DNA from: JAKBCQ01 sp021807585
Lineage (GTDB): Bacteria; Planctomycetota; Planctomycetia; Isosphaerales; Isosphaeraceae
Length of the DNA: 14,676 bases
Assembly: GCA_027325115.1 (NCBI GenBank)
Contig: DAHWFG010000601.1
Span: forward strand, 1 to 14,676
Reading direction: 5' to 3'
This document shows positions 6,878-14,532 of the stretch, piece after piece. Made by a program: the position numbers and the translations under genes. Each line of letters starts with the position of its first letter. The first letter of the stretch is position 1. The notes beneath the pieces were generated by a model. It saw only the letters and a program-made list of their open reading frames with translations, searched no databases and was not told the DNA's origin.

Positions 6878-6905
6878 TCTAAACGTTCATTCGATGCGAG
6901 ATCAA
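6878..6905 (-). promoter_or_regulatory. Possible promoter for tRNA-Val
   Basis: On the minus strand TTGATC and TTTAGA are separated by 16 bases, and the -10-like box ends 37 bases before the tRNA 5' end. The position suits a tRNA promoter but the match is partial. Confidence 0.25.
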
Positions 6906-7052
6906 TTTACCACGCCGATCGTCGCAAATCAAAACCGATTCGGCAATTCGACACGGCGAGGGCGCTTCAAGGTTCGCCAAGGCGATCAATCGTCGCGAGG
7001 ATTCACGACGATCGCGATCGCTCGTCGCTCGCGTCCGCCGGATCCCTTCGAT

Positions 7053-7337
7053 TCAAACGTGATGCGCCTGGGGGTCGTACTCGTTGCCGGGAACGGGTGG
7101 GGATGTCGGCGGTTCGAATTTTGGCGCCGACACTTCGACGAGTTCGGAATGCGACGATTCCGGCGCCGACGGCCGGCTCGCCGAGTCGAACTCTTCCTCG
7201 ATTCCGCGGAGTCCTTTTTTGAATTCGACGATTCCTTTGCCTAACGATCGACCCACCTCGGGGAGGCGCTTGCCGAACAGCAAGACCGCCGCCACCATCA
7301 CGATGAGCATCTCGGGAAAGCCAAGATTCGGAAACAT
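7053..7337 (-). CDS. tatA: Sec-independent (Tat) translocase subunit TatA, second of two tandem copies
   Basis: A 94-residue TatA/E-family protein, a small inner-membrane subunit that oligomerises to form the twin-arginine translocation path for folded proteins, working with TatC (not in this window). Visible: short periplasmic N-terminus with Glu9, one membrane helix (about 9-20), the FG hinge at 21-22, the KRLPEVGRSLGKG start of the amphipathic helix (23-35) and VEFKKGLRGIEEEF (37-50). A polar Pro/Ser/Glu-rich tail (51-94) follows. GGAG lies 10 bases before the ATG. It sits 122 bases downstream of its paralogue. The acidic-proline tail is longer than in the first copy. A TatB role cannot be excluded, but the FG and LPEVGRSLG motifs are TatA-like. 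Confidence 0.92.
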   Translation of the reverse strand: MFPNLGFPEMLIVMVAAVLLFGKRLPEVGRSLGKGIVEFKKGLRGIEEEFDSASRPSAPESSHSELVEVSAPKFEPPTSPPVPGNEYDPQAHHV

Positions 7338-7459
7338 GTGCGATTCGCTCCGTTAGGTTGGCGTCGGGTGTTCGCTCACAACCCGACGTGAGACGGTTCC
7401 CACTTGTATGATATCAGTATAATCTTGTACGAGGATGATCGGGGCCGGACGGCGACGCG

Positions 7460-7666
7460 TCACTCGGGTTTCGATCGCTTGTCGGCGGTCACGGCCTGGT
7501 CGACTTCGTCTTCGATCCCCGAGATCCCCTTCTTGAACTCGGTAACGCTCTTGCCGAGCGAACGCATCACGCTGGGAAGACGATTGCCGAAGATCAACAA
7601 CGCCACCACGCCGACGATTAACAACTCGGGCGTGCCAAGATTGGGGAGAAACGCGAACGGAAGCAT
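7460..7666 (-). CDS. tatA: Sec-independent (Tat) translocase subunit TatA, first of two tandem copies
   Basis: A 68-residue TatA/E-family protein. It has Glu14 at the membrane entry (TPELL), a membrane helix (about 14-25), the FG hinge (26-27), NRLPSVMRSLGKS at the start of the amphipathic helix and TEFKKGISGIEDEVD (42-56), then a short charged tail. AAGGA lies 8 bases upstream of the ATG, a good ribosome-binding site. The second copy follows on the same strand, so the two may be co-transcribed. The copies share the core (LIV hydrophobic helix, FG-x-RLP, RSLGK, EFKKG) but differ in their tails. This suggests an old duplication with possible division of labour, which is inference. Confidence 0.92.
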   Translation of the reverse strand: MLPFAFLPNLGTPELLIVGVVALLIFGNRLPSVMRSLGKSVTEFKKGISGIEDEVDQAVTADKRSKPE

Positions 7667-7924
7667 GATCCGATTCCTTATGGAGTCTCACGGCTCGTCG
7701 CTAACGGGTCGAGACGCGACGGCGTGATCAAGGAAGGGCCGACAGATCGGCGCCGACCGGAGGGCTTGCGTCTCGACAGGGACGACGCGTGGAGGGTCAA
7801 CACAACTATCCTACTTTCCACGCCGTCGGAGTCAAACAGTTTTTTCCCGCCTCGGCGACTCGAATCGCTCTTTATTCGAATCGACTTGCGAAAGAAATCG
7901 CGGTTCACTCCTCCGCGGCATCGC

Positions 7925-7941
7925 CAAAATCGGCCTCCGAT
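7925..7941 (-). terminator. Weak hairpin plus T run at the end of guaA
   Basis: On the minus strand ATCGG-AGG-CCGAT, a 5-bp stem overlapping the end of the guaA stop codon, is followed by TTTT. It is very short for an intrinsic terminator and may be chance. Confidence 0.2.
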
Positions 7942-9509
7942 CATTCCCACTCGATCGTTCCCGGAGGCTTGCTCGTCACGTCGTAAACGACCCGGTTCAC
8001 CCCCTTCACCGAATTGATGATCCGCGTCGAGGCGCGCGCCAGAACGTCGTGCGAAAGCCGTGACCAATCGGCGGTCATGAAATCATCGGTATCAACGGAT
8101 CTTAAAGCGATCACGTTCTCGTACGTTCGTCCATCACCCATGACTCCGACCGATTGGATCGGCAGGAGGACGGCGAACGCCTGTGCGACCGAACGCGCGA
8201 GCCCCGCGGCGGCGATCTCATCGAGGAAGATCGCGTCGGCCTGGCGGAGGACGTCGAGCCGTTGTTCCGTAACCTCGCCGAGGCAGCGGACCGCGAGCCC
8301 GGGTCCCGGAAACGGATGACGCCAGATCAAATGCTCGGGAAGGCCGAGCTCGAGACCGAGTTTGCGGACCTCGTCTTTAAACAGGTCGCGGAGGGGCTCG
8401 ATCAGCTCGAAGCCGAGTTCGGCGGGAAGTCCTCCCACGTTATGATGATGTTTGATTGTCGCCGCGGGACCGTCGACCTCGGCGCCGCTCTCGATCACGT
8501 CGGGATAAAGCGTCCCCTGCGCCAGATACTTCGCCCCAGGGATCGACTTCGCCTCATCTTTAAAGATGTCGATAAATTTGTGGCCGATGGCGACGCGTTT
8601 TTGCTGGGGATCGACGATTCCTTCGAGCGCTCCCAGAAAGCGATCGGCGGCGTCGACGACGCGGAGTTCGGCTTGCGAATGACCGCCGAAGGTTTCGACG
8701 ACGGTCGCGCGTTCGCCGGCTCGTAGCAGGCCGTTATCGACAAACACGCAGACGACGCGGGGGCCGATCGCCTTCGCCAGGAGAGCCGCGGTCACCGCCG
8801 AATCGACTCCTCCCGAAAGCCCGCAGACGACGCGTTCGTCGGCGCCCACCTTCGCCTCGATCTCGGCGAGGGCTCGGTCGATGAAGCGATCGATCGTCCA
8901 CGTTCCCGATCCTTGGCAAACGCGATCGAGGAAATTACCCAGGATCTGGTCGCCGTATCGCGTGTGTTTCACCTCGGGGTGAAATTGAAGCCCGTAGATC
9001 GGACGCGATCGATGACGCACCGCGGCTACGGGGCATGTCGCGGTTGATGCGAGCGGAATGAACGCGTCGCCGACGTCTTGAACCTGATCACCGTGGCTCA
9101 TCCAGACAGTCGATTGCGCCGGCACTCCCTGAAAAATCGGCTCGGCGGGATCGAGTACACGGCACTCGGAGCGGCCGAATTCGCGTTCGATTCCGGGTCG
9201 AACGCCTCCTTTCGAGCCGAGCGCCTCGCAGACGAGCTGCATGCCGTAACAGATCCCCAAGATCGGCACACCCAGATCGAACAAGGCGGGATCGCACCGG
9301 GGCGCGGCTGATTCGTAAACGCTCGCGGGCCCTCCCGAAAGGATCAGCGCGATCGGATCGAGATCGCGAACGCGATCGACCGTGATGTCGTGGCGGACGA
9401 TCCGAGCGAACGCGCGCCGCTCCCGCGCCCTTCGCGCAATAAGTTGAACATATTGAGAACCAAAATCGAGCACCAAAACCGGTCGCTCGCCCGCGGGTCG
9501 ATCAAACAA
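7941..9509 (-). CDS. guaA: GMP synthase (glutamine-hydrolysing)
   Basis: Makes GMP from XMP, ATP and glutamine, the last step of guanine nucleotide synthesis, in the cytoplasm. The N-terminal class I glutamine amidotransferase domain starts at VLVLDFGSQYVQLIARR and contains the catalytic triad: Cys in GICYGMQ (residue 87) and His and Glu in LQFHPEV (177 and 179). The ATP-pyrophosphatase domain has the PP-loop GLSGGVDSA (230-238). The C-terminal dimerisation domain contains RHPFPGPGLAVRCLG and ends in KPPGTIEWE, the typical GuaA C-terminus. Length 522 residues matches the family (E. coli 525). The TTG at 9509 is chosen because GGGAG lies 9 bases upstream; an in-frame TTG at 9533 would add 8 residues but has no ribosome-binding site. 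It lies downstream of proC on the same strand. Confidence 0.97.
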   Translation of the reverse strand: MFDRPAGERPVLVLDFGSQYVQLIARRARERRAFARIVRHDITVDRVRDLDPIALILSGGPASVYESAAPRCDPALFDLGVPILGICYGMQLVCEALGSKGGVRPGIEREFGRSECRVLDPAEPIFQGVPAQSTVWMSHGDQVQDVGDAFIPLASTATCPVAAVRHRSRPIYGLQFHPEVKHTRYGDQILGNFLDRVCQGSGTWTIDRFIDRALAEIEAKVGADERVVCGLSGGVDSAVTAALLAKAIGPRVVCVFVDNGLLRAGERATVVETFGGHSQAELRVVDAADRFLGALEGIVDPQQKRVAIGHKFIDIFKDEAKSIPGAKYLAQGTLYPDVIESGAEVDGPAATIKHHHNVGGLPAELGFELIEPLRDLFKDEVRKLGLELGLPEHLIWRHPFPGPGLAVRCLGEVTEQRLDVLRQADAIFLDEIAAAGLARSVAQAFAVLLPIQSVGVMGDGRTYENVIALRSVDTDDFMTADWSRLSHDVLARASTRIINSVKGVNRVVYDVTSKPPGTIEWE

Positions 9510-9598
9510 CTTGAGCCGCTCCCGAAATAGCAAGAAAAGAGACTGAGATCAATAAACAATTGTATCATAAAAGCGTTACTAACGAGAGGACGACGATA

Positions 9599-10504
9599 TC
9601 ACGATCGGGGTGATTCGACTGGGGAATTCGGCGCCTCGATTCGGCTCTCGTCTACGCGGCCTGGGCGATTCGACGCCGCGGATTCGCGCGCCAGTTCGGC
9701 CGCGCGGCCGGTCGCGGCCTCGACCGCGTCGATGAGCGCCGCGCGAATTCCACCGCGTTCGAGCGCGTGAATTCCCGCGATCGTCGTTCCTCCGGGGCTC
9801 GTCACCTGATCCTTGAGCTCGCCCGGATGGAGCTTGGTTTCAAGCACCATTTTCGCCGATCCCAGAACCGTTCGAGCGGCGAGCGCCAGCGCGATGTCAC
9901 GAGGCAGGCCGACCCGCACGCCGCCGTCGGAGAGAGCTTCAATCATCATGTAAACAAATGCGGGGCCGCTCCCCGAAAGCCCCGTGACCGCGTTTAGCAA
10001 TCGTTCGGGAACGAGGTACGCCCCGCCGACCGATTCCAGGCAGCCGCGGACGACCGCTTCGTCGCCTGCGAGCGCGTGGCGTCCCAAACAGTATCCCGAA
10101 GCCCCCTCTCCGACGAGCGCCGGCGTGTTGGGCATCACGCGCACGAGTCTGCGGTCGGCCCCAAGGCCGTCTTCAAGGGCTTGAAGCGTGACCCCCGCGG
10201 CGATCGAAACGATCAAGTGATGCGGCGTCACGACCGGCCTGAGCTCCTCCAAAACGCTCGCCGCGGCCTGGGGTTTGATCGCGAGCACGATCAGGTCGCT
10301 CTTGGCGGCGAGCTCGGCGTTTGACGAGAGCGTTGCAATCCCGGTTTCACCCGCAAGCCGCGCCCGCGCCGATTCGTCGGGATCGCTCGCGACGATCGAC
10401 TCGGCCTCCGCCGATCCCGCACGTATCATCCCCTTGATCAGCGCCGTCGCCATCTTGCCGGCGCCGACAAACCCCCAACGATTCGCTTCAACCCGCCTTT
10501 TCAT
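9599..10504 (-). CDS. proC: Pyrroline-5-carboxylate reductase
   Basis: Reduces 1-pyrroline-5-carboxylate to L-proline with NAD(P)H, the last step of proline synthesis. The N-terminal Rossmann fold has GFVGAGKMA (11-19) as dinucleotide-binding loop, then LAIKPQ (74-79) and VMPNTPALVGEGASGY (123-138). The helical dimerisation domain carries TGLSGSGPAFVYMMIEALSD (174-193) and the family signature DQVTSPGGTTIAGIHALE (232-249). At 301 residues it is about 30 longer than the E. coli enzyme; the excess is a polar Arg/Glu/Pro/Ser tail after residue 275, probably disordered. The ATG at 10504 was chosen because the Rossmann motif follows at the normal distance, whereas the frame extends to 10606 without homology. 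guaA starts about 90 bases downstream on the same strand. Confidence 0.96.
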   Translation of the reverse strand: MKRRVEANRWGFVGAGKMATALIKGMIRAGSAEAESIVASDPDESARARLAGETGIATLSSNAELAAKSDLIVLAIKPQAAASVLEELRPVVTPHHLIVSIAAGVTLQALEDGLGADRRLVRVMPNTPALVGEGASGYCLGRHALAGDEAVVRGCLESVGGAYLVPERLLNAVTGLSGSGPAFVYMMIEALSDGGVRVGLPRDIALALAARTVLGSAKMVLETKLHPGELKDQVTSPGGTTIAGIHALERGGIRAALIDAVEAATGRAAELARESAASNRPGRVDESRIEAPNSPVESPRS

Positions 10505-10886
10505 CACGCTCGTTCCGTATGCTCGATCCGTGTTGCAAACCAAAACATTACCAAACCGCCGAGCGTGATGGTAGGAGCGGGTTTCATCGATGCGCTCCCA
10601 AATCATCGGAATATACAGATATCAAAGGAAATATCGAACATCAGCCGCGGGGGTCGGCGGGTTTCGCGCCGCGACCGATTCGGTTACGATCGATTCGCCG
10701 GGCGTCGCTCGGTGAACCGTCGCAACGACGTTCCCTGTGGTCGGATCGCGCGGAGTCTAACGAGCGACGATCGGATCGCGCCGACGCCGCCGATTCGATC
10801 CGATCCTCGATATCGCTAAATCGCGCCAAAATAAAAGGAAACGCTTTGATGAGCATTCGATTGTGCCTTCTCCACGGAACCGACTC
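10505..10886. other. Divergent intergenic region between proC and rsgA
   Basis: Both flanking genes read outward from here, so the promoters for proC (minus) and rsgA (plus) should lie inside. An AT-richer patch at about 10605-10640 is the likeliest site for the proC promoter, with TATATT as a weak -10-like box on the minus strand. No strong sigma-70 pair was found for rsgA. No convincing gene is seen. Confidence 0.4.
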
Positions 10887-12044
10887 GTGAGTAAAAAGCG
10901 GAAGATCCGGGTCGATTTTAAAAAGAACCGCCAGAAGCGGACCCGCGCCGGCGATTTGACGAACCGGTTTCACAGCCAGGGGGCGGGCGGGCTCGATTCG
11001 GCTTCGGGTGAACGCGTGCGCGCCAAGGGGGATTTATCGCGTAAGAGGACGATCGTCAGCGACCTGAGCGAGAGCGCCGCGGACGACTCGCGGGGCGATA
11101 CCTCGGCGCTCTTATCGATCGATCTTTCCGAATGCGTTCCGGGGAGGGTCGTCCGCGTCCACGGGCTGGAATCGATCGTCGAAACCGACGACGGCCGCTC
11201 GCTCCGTTGCGGCGTGCGGAGGATTCTCAAAACGATCGCGATCGACGGGCGAGGAATCGTCGCGGTGGGCGATCGCGTGTGGATCAAGCCCGCGGGCCCC
11301 GGTTCCGATCAGGGTCAAATCGAGAACGTGGAAACGCGCAAAGGGGTCGTCACCCGCGGATACCGAAGACGCGAACATATTATTGTATCCAATGTCGATC
11401 AGCTTCTTATTGTTTGTTCGTTCGTCGAGCCCGATCTCAAGCCGTCGCTGATTGATCGGTATTTGATCTCGGCCGAGCGTGGAAACGTGCGGCCGATCAT
11501 CGTGATCAACAAGGCCGATCTCGTCGAGGTTTCCTCTTATCAATGGGTAATCGGGCTTTACAGTCAACTTGGTTACGAAACGATTACGACTTCGACCGCC
11601 GACGGTCGCGGGGTTGATCGCGTGAAGGGGGTTTTGTCGCGGGGAGTCACGGCGCTTTCGGGACAAAGCGGTGTCGGCAAGAGCTCGCTCTTAAACGCGA
11701 TCGAGCCCGGGCTGAAGCTCAAGGTGCGCGAGGTTTCGGGTTGGACTTCAAAAGGCAAGCATACGACGACGTTCGCCGAGCTGATCAAGCTCGAATCGGG
11801 TGGGAGGGTCGTCGACACCCCCGGGCTTCGCCAGTTCGAGCTTTGGGGTGTCGAACCCGGCGAGCTCGAAGGATTCTTCGTCGAGTTCCGCCCGTTCATC
11901 CCCCTTTGCCGCTTCCCCGATTGCTCGCACACGCATGAAACCGCGTGCGCCGTCAAAGACGCGGTGAGCCTCGGATTAATCCATATCGGCCGGTATGAAA
12001 GTTATCTCAAACTTCATTTCCGCCGACCCGAGGAGGGGGATTGA
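10887..12044 (+). CDS. rsgA: Ribosome small-subunit-dependent GTPase A
   Basis: A circularly permuted GTPase that binds and checks the maturing 30S ribosomal subunit and leaves it on GTP hydrolysis. An OB-fold (about 84-157) is followed by the GTPase motifs in permuted order: NKAD (G4, 208-211), GQSGVGKSS (G1/P-loop, 259-267), KGKHTTTF (G2 region, 289-296), DTPG (G3, 310-313). A C-terminal zinc site follows: Cys341, Cys346, His348 and Cys354 in CRFPDCSHTHETAC. GTG at 10887 is preferred over GTG at 10863: GGA precedes it at a suitable distance, and the protein then begins MSKKRKIRVDFKKNRQKR, like other RsgA proteins (E. coli MSKNKLS...). The 385-residue length exceeds E. coli's 350 because of a basic, low-structure N-terminal extension of about 80 residues. 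It is convergent with the DUF1559 gene. Confidence 0.96.
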   Translation: MSKKRKIRVDFKKNRQKRTRAGDLTNRFHSQGAGGLDSASGERVRAKGDLSRKRTIVSDLSESAADDSRGDTSALLSIDLSECVPGRVVRVHGLESIVETDDGRSLRCGVRRILKTIAIDGRGIVAVGDRVWIKPAGPGSDQGQIENVETRKGVVTRGYRRREHIIVSNVDQLLIVCSFVEPDLKPSLIDRYLISAERGNVRPIIVINKADLVEVSSYQWVIGLYSQLGYETITTSTADGRGVDRVKGVLSRGVTALSGQSGVGKSSLLNAIEPGLKLKVREVSGWTSKGKHTTTFAELIKLESGGRVVDTPGLRQFELWGVEPGELEGFFVEFRPFIPLCRFPDCSHTHETACAVKDAVSLGLIHIGRYESYLKLHFRRPEEGD

Positions 12045-12102
12045 GCGGGCGCCGATTCGTATCGATTGATTTATATGCGATGTCGCAGGTCGAACCGCGA
12101 TA

Positions 12103-12133
12103 CGCCTTCGCACGGCGCGGTGAGGCGAAGACG
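12103..12133. terminator. Hairpin between convergent rsgA and DUF1559 genes
   Basis: CGCCTTCGC pairs with GCGAAGACG around a 13-base loop. That is 9 bp with one mismatch in the plus-strand transcript, which reads as a G-U wobble in the minus-strand transcript. It lies in the 110-base gap between two converging genes, where a shared terminator is expected. No T tract follows on either strand, so it may act only as a barrier or not at all. Confidence 0.3.
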
Positions 12134-12154
12134 GCCTCTCGCTCGTCGCATCGC

Positions 12155-13090
12155 TCAAAAATCGCTTTGAGACACGACCTCGCCGCCGGCTCGCGTCGCC
12201 AAGGCTTTGTATGTCTGATAATTGATCGTGGATTTGAGGAACGAAACGTGGCCGTCGGCGAACAGGAAGTTCACTCCCCCTCCCGAATGAAGGCTATAGA
12301 ACTGGTTGACGTCCGAATTCGGCGCTCCCGGACCGACACGTTCGCCGACATGCCCCAAAACCATGCCGGGGCTCGTCTCGATCCGATAATTGCCGATGTT
12401 GTCGTTATCGTTCGGATATAAAAGCGCGTTCGCCACCGAACCGACCCACGTCGCCTCGCCGAGCCTGTGCGATCGCTCGCCGATCGCGATCGTCGTCGAT
12501 GAACCGTCAAGAATATCGCGCATCGCGATCGAGCTGTCGCGGAAAAAAAGCCCCGATCCGTCGGGTCCCGGCTCTCCCAATCCATACATCCCCGCATAAT
12601 TTGACGAGGCAAGTTGACAGATATACTGAATCGGCGATCCCGTCGCCCAGTCGCGATTCACCGCCCACCAGTTCGGTCGAGCCGTGTCCGAAGGGCAGAG
12701 GAACGACTTCACAACGGGTAAACGCGCCGTCATGTTGGAGGGATGTTCGATCGCCAGGTTGAAATTGATCGCGTTGAAGAGGTTGGGATCGTCCATCTGC
12801 GGCAGGAACATCGAAGCCCATCCCCACCCGGGCCCCGTGTCGTTTCCCTCGAGGTCGAAATTGGAAACGTATCCGGGAGGAAGGACGCGGAGCGAACCGT
12901 CATAAGCCGCAAGCGCCACGCCGATTTGCTTGAGGTTGTTCACGCACTGGGCTCGACGAGCCGCCTCCCGCGCTTGTTGCACGGCGGGCAGTAAAAGAGC
13001 GATCAAAATGCCGATGACGGCGATCACAACCAAAAGTTCGATCAGCGTGAAACCCGCGTGATCGAGCCGCTCGGAGCGTCTCAGGTACAT
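12155..13090 (-). CDS. DUF1559 protein with prepilin-type N-terminal cleavage/methylation signal
   Basis: A 311-residue member of the large planctomycete DUF1559 family, exported like a type IV pilin or type II secretion pseudopilin; its precise role is unknown. The N-terminus has a short basic leader, then GFTLIELLVVIAVIGILIAL: cleavage is expected between Gly13 and Phe14, with Glu18 as the +5 glutamate and a membrane helix to about residue 37. LLPAVQQAREAARRAQCVNN (34-53) is typical of the family. The C-terminus carries the H-x10-DG signature, His268 and Asp279-Gly280 in LHSGGGVNFLFADGHV. ATG at 13090 is chosen because it gives the normal short leader; the frame runs open to 13219 without homology. 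AAGGA lies upstream with a palindrome CGGGATCCCG in the spacer. Such proteins are often present in tens of copies per genome. Confidence 0.95.
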   Translation of the reverse strand: MYLRRSERLDHAGFTLIELLVVIAVIGILIALLLPAVQQAREAARRAQCVNNLKQIGVALAAYDGSLRVLPPGYVSNFDLEGNDTGPGWGWASMFLPQMDDPNLFNAINFNLAIEHPSNMTARLPVVKSFLCPSDTARPNWWAVNRDWATGSPIQYICQLASSNYAGMYGLGEPGPDGSGLFFRDSSIAMRDILDGSSTTIAIGERSHRLGEATWVGSVANALLYPNDNDNIGNYRIETSPGMVLGHVGERVGPGAPNSDVNQFYSLHSGGGVNFLFADGHVSFLKSTINYQTYKALATRAGGEVVSQSDF

Positions 13091-13290
13091 CTCGGGATCC
13101 CGTCCTTTCGCGATCGGAAACTTTCGCTTCGAGGGTCGTTTCTCGAAGATTACCCGATTCTTCCCGGTTCGAGCAATCCAAAACCCACCGACCCGGCGTG
13201 ATCGAACCGACCCATCCAAGAGTCAACATGCCGATGTTTGCGTGGTAAAAGTGGACCTCGGTGTCTCATGAAAATCAATAACTGCATTTA

Positions 13291-13983
13291 TCAAGAATAA
13301 TGTTCCGATCGCAATTGGATTTGACGAAGCAATTCCGCGACGTCGATTTGGTCGAATGAATCGACGACGAGATCGGCGCCCGCTTGTTCGAGCGTTCCGG
13401 CGTGATGCGTCGTCGTGATTCCGACCGCGATCATATCCGCGGACTTGGCGGCTTCGATGCCGAACGGGGCGTCCTCGAAAACGACCGCGCGTCGCGGTTC
13501 GACCGCCGCTTTCCTCGCCGCGACGAGGAAGACTTCGGGATCGGGTTTGCCGCGCGAGATGTCTTCAAGCGAGGCGATCGAAGAGAACCGTCCTGTGAGC
13601 CCGCATTCGGCGATCGTCAGCTCGATGTTGGGTCGAACTCCGCTCGTGCCGACCGCGAGCAAAAAACCTGAGGAGGTCAACCGATCGAGCATCTCTCGAG
13701 CGCCGGAAAGGAGTTGGATTCGACCGCGAGCGAGATCGCGGTAACACTCCTCTTTGAGGTCCGAATAGCGGGCGAGAGTGGCGGCGTCGACGCGATTTCC
13801 CAATAAAAGCTCAAAGATCGATGGATTTGTCATACCAAAAGTTTTGTGGATAAATTCATCGGTGATGTCGAGCCCCTCGCGTCGGCCGAGTTCGACCCAC
13901 GCCTGTTGATGGAACGGAAGGGAATCGACGAGAACGCCGTCGTGGTCGAGGATCGCGAGAAACGGTCGTAATTCGGTTCGCAT
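13291..13983 (-). CDS. HAD-superfamily hydrolase, beta-phosphoglucomutase-like
   Basis: A 230-residue haloacid dehalogenase family phosphatase or phosphomutase with an inserted alpha-helical (C1) cap. Motif I is LDHDGVLVDS with nucleophile Asp13 and acid/base Asp15. The cap begins at PFHQQAWVELG (23-33). Motif II is GTSG (112-115), motif III is the Lys in RGKPDPEVF (Lys146) and motif IV is VFEDAPFGIEAA (168-179) with Glu170 and Asp171 for magnesium. The pattern fits the beta-phosphoglucomutase/phosphoglycolate phosphatase group, acting on small phosphorylated metabolites; the substrate cannot be read from sequence. The gene is separate from the DUF1559 gene downstream on the same strand (about 200 bases). 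ATG at 13983 places motif I at the usual distance from the N-terminus. Confidence 0.93.
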   Translation of the reverse strand: MRTELRPFLAILDHDGVLVDSLPFHQQAWVELGRREGLDITDEFIHKTFGMTNPSIFELLLGNRVDAATLARYSDLKEECYRDLARGRIQLLSGAREMLDRLTSSGFLLAVGTSGVRPNIELTIAECGLTGRFSSIASLEDISRGKPDPEVFLVAARKAAVEPRRAVVFEDAPFGIEAAKSADMIAVGITTTHHAGTLEQAGADLVVDSFDQIDVAELLRQIQLRSEHYS

Positions 13984-14407
13984 TTCGATCGGTACATCCT
14001 ATCGCGGTGGGATCGGCGGGTTATCGAAGCGAATATGATAACACGCCGGTGCGCTCCCTGACGACGTCATTCGCGAGGAACGATTCCGCAATCCCGAACG
14101 CGCGGAACGAGTGCGCCGCGGATGCGATCGATCAAACAGCCCCGAACGGTCGCCCCGAATTTCCTCCCGGAGTTGGTTTCGCATGCGCGGTCGATCAATC
14201 CGGGGTCGTGTTTGCGGGATGAGAAGGCGTTCATCAAGCCTCATATATGAGTAATCTTTTTAAAATAAGCCTCGCCTCGTTTCTCGTGCGCCTAAAAGCG
14301 ACGTTTATCGGCTTAACGTCGCATCTTTCGGCTTGGATTTCACCCGGACGCTTAATTTCGCAAGAAAATAAAGCCGCACGGTTCATTAAAGCCACTTATG
14401 TTGATTC
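13984..14407. other. Gene-free divergent region with hairpins
   Basis: No convincing gene is seen. Two structures stand out. CTCATATATGAG (14240-14251) is a perfect 12-base palindrome followed by TAATCTTTTT. GCGACGTT/AACGTCGC (14298-14305 with 14315-14322) is an 8-bp stem with a 9-base loop; on the minus strand it is followed by TTTT. The right half (from about 14240) is clearly richer in A and T than the flanking genes, fitting a regulatory region for the plus-strand gene at 14533 and the minus-strand HAD gene. Confidence 0.5.
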
Positions 14408-14447
14408 TTGACAACAAAGATTGGAATCTCCAGGATACGAGCGTATC
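14408..14447 (+). promoter_or_regulatory. Candidate promoter with overlapping inverted repeat
   Basis: A perfect TTGACA -35 box (14408-14413) is followed after 18 bases by AGGATA (14432-14437) as a weak -10 box. The inverted repeat GATACG-AG-CGTATC (14434-14447) overlaps the -10 region, which is where a repressor operator would sit. A transcript starting here would have a leader of about 85-90 bases before the ATG at 14533. Confidence 0.4.
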
Positions 14448-14532
14448 GTAGGAGATGAAGATAACCGCGGAACACCGAGACGCCAAGTCTGCCGGCGGGG
14501 CGTGCATACCCTAGACCGAGAGGAACCGATCG

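Noticed and set aside
7000..7030. HIP1-like GCGATCGC iterated palindromes
   Set aside because: GATCG words are frequent throughout, but the full octamer occurs only sporadically, so there is no iterated-palindrome system here.
8154..8726. 190-codon plus-strand ORF inside guaA
   Set aside because: It lies wholly antisense to the conserved GMP synthase gene; long opposite-strand frames are common in GC-rich coding DNA.
14448..14532. c-di-GMP (GEMM) or other riboswitch in the 5' leader of the secreted protein
   Set aside because: GACGCCAAGTCTGCC loosely recalls the GEMM core, but the flanking helices and conserved bases cannot be laid out; only a 5-bp pairing was found.
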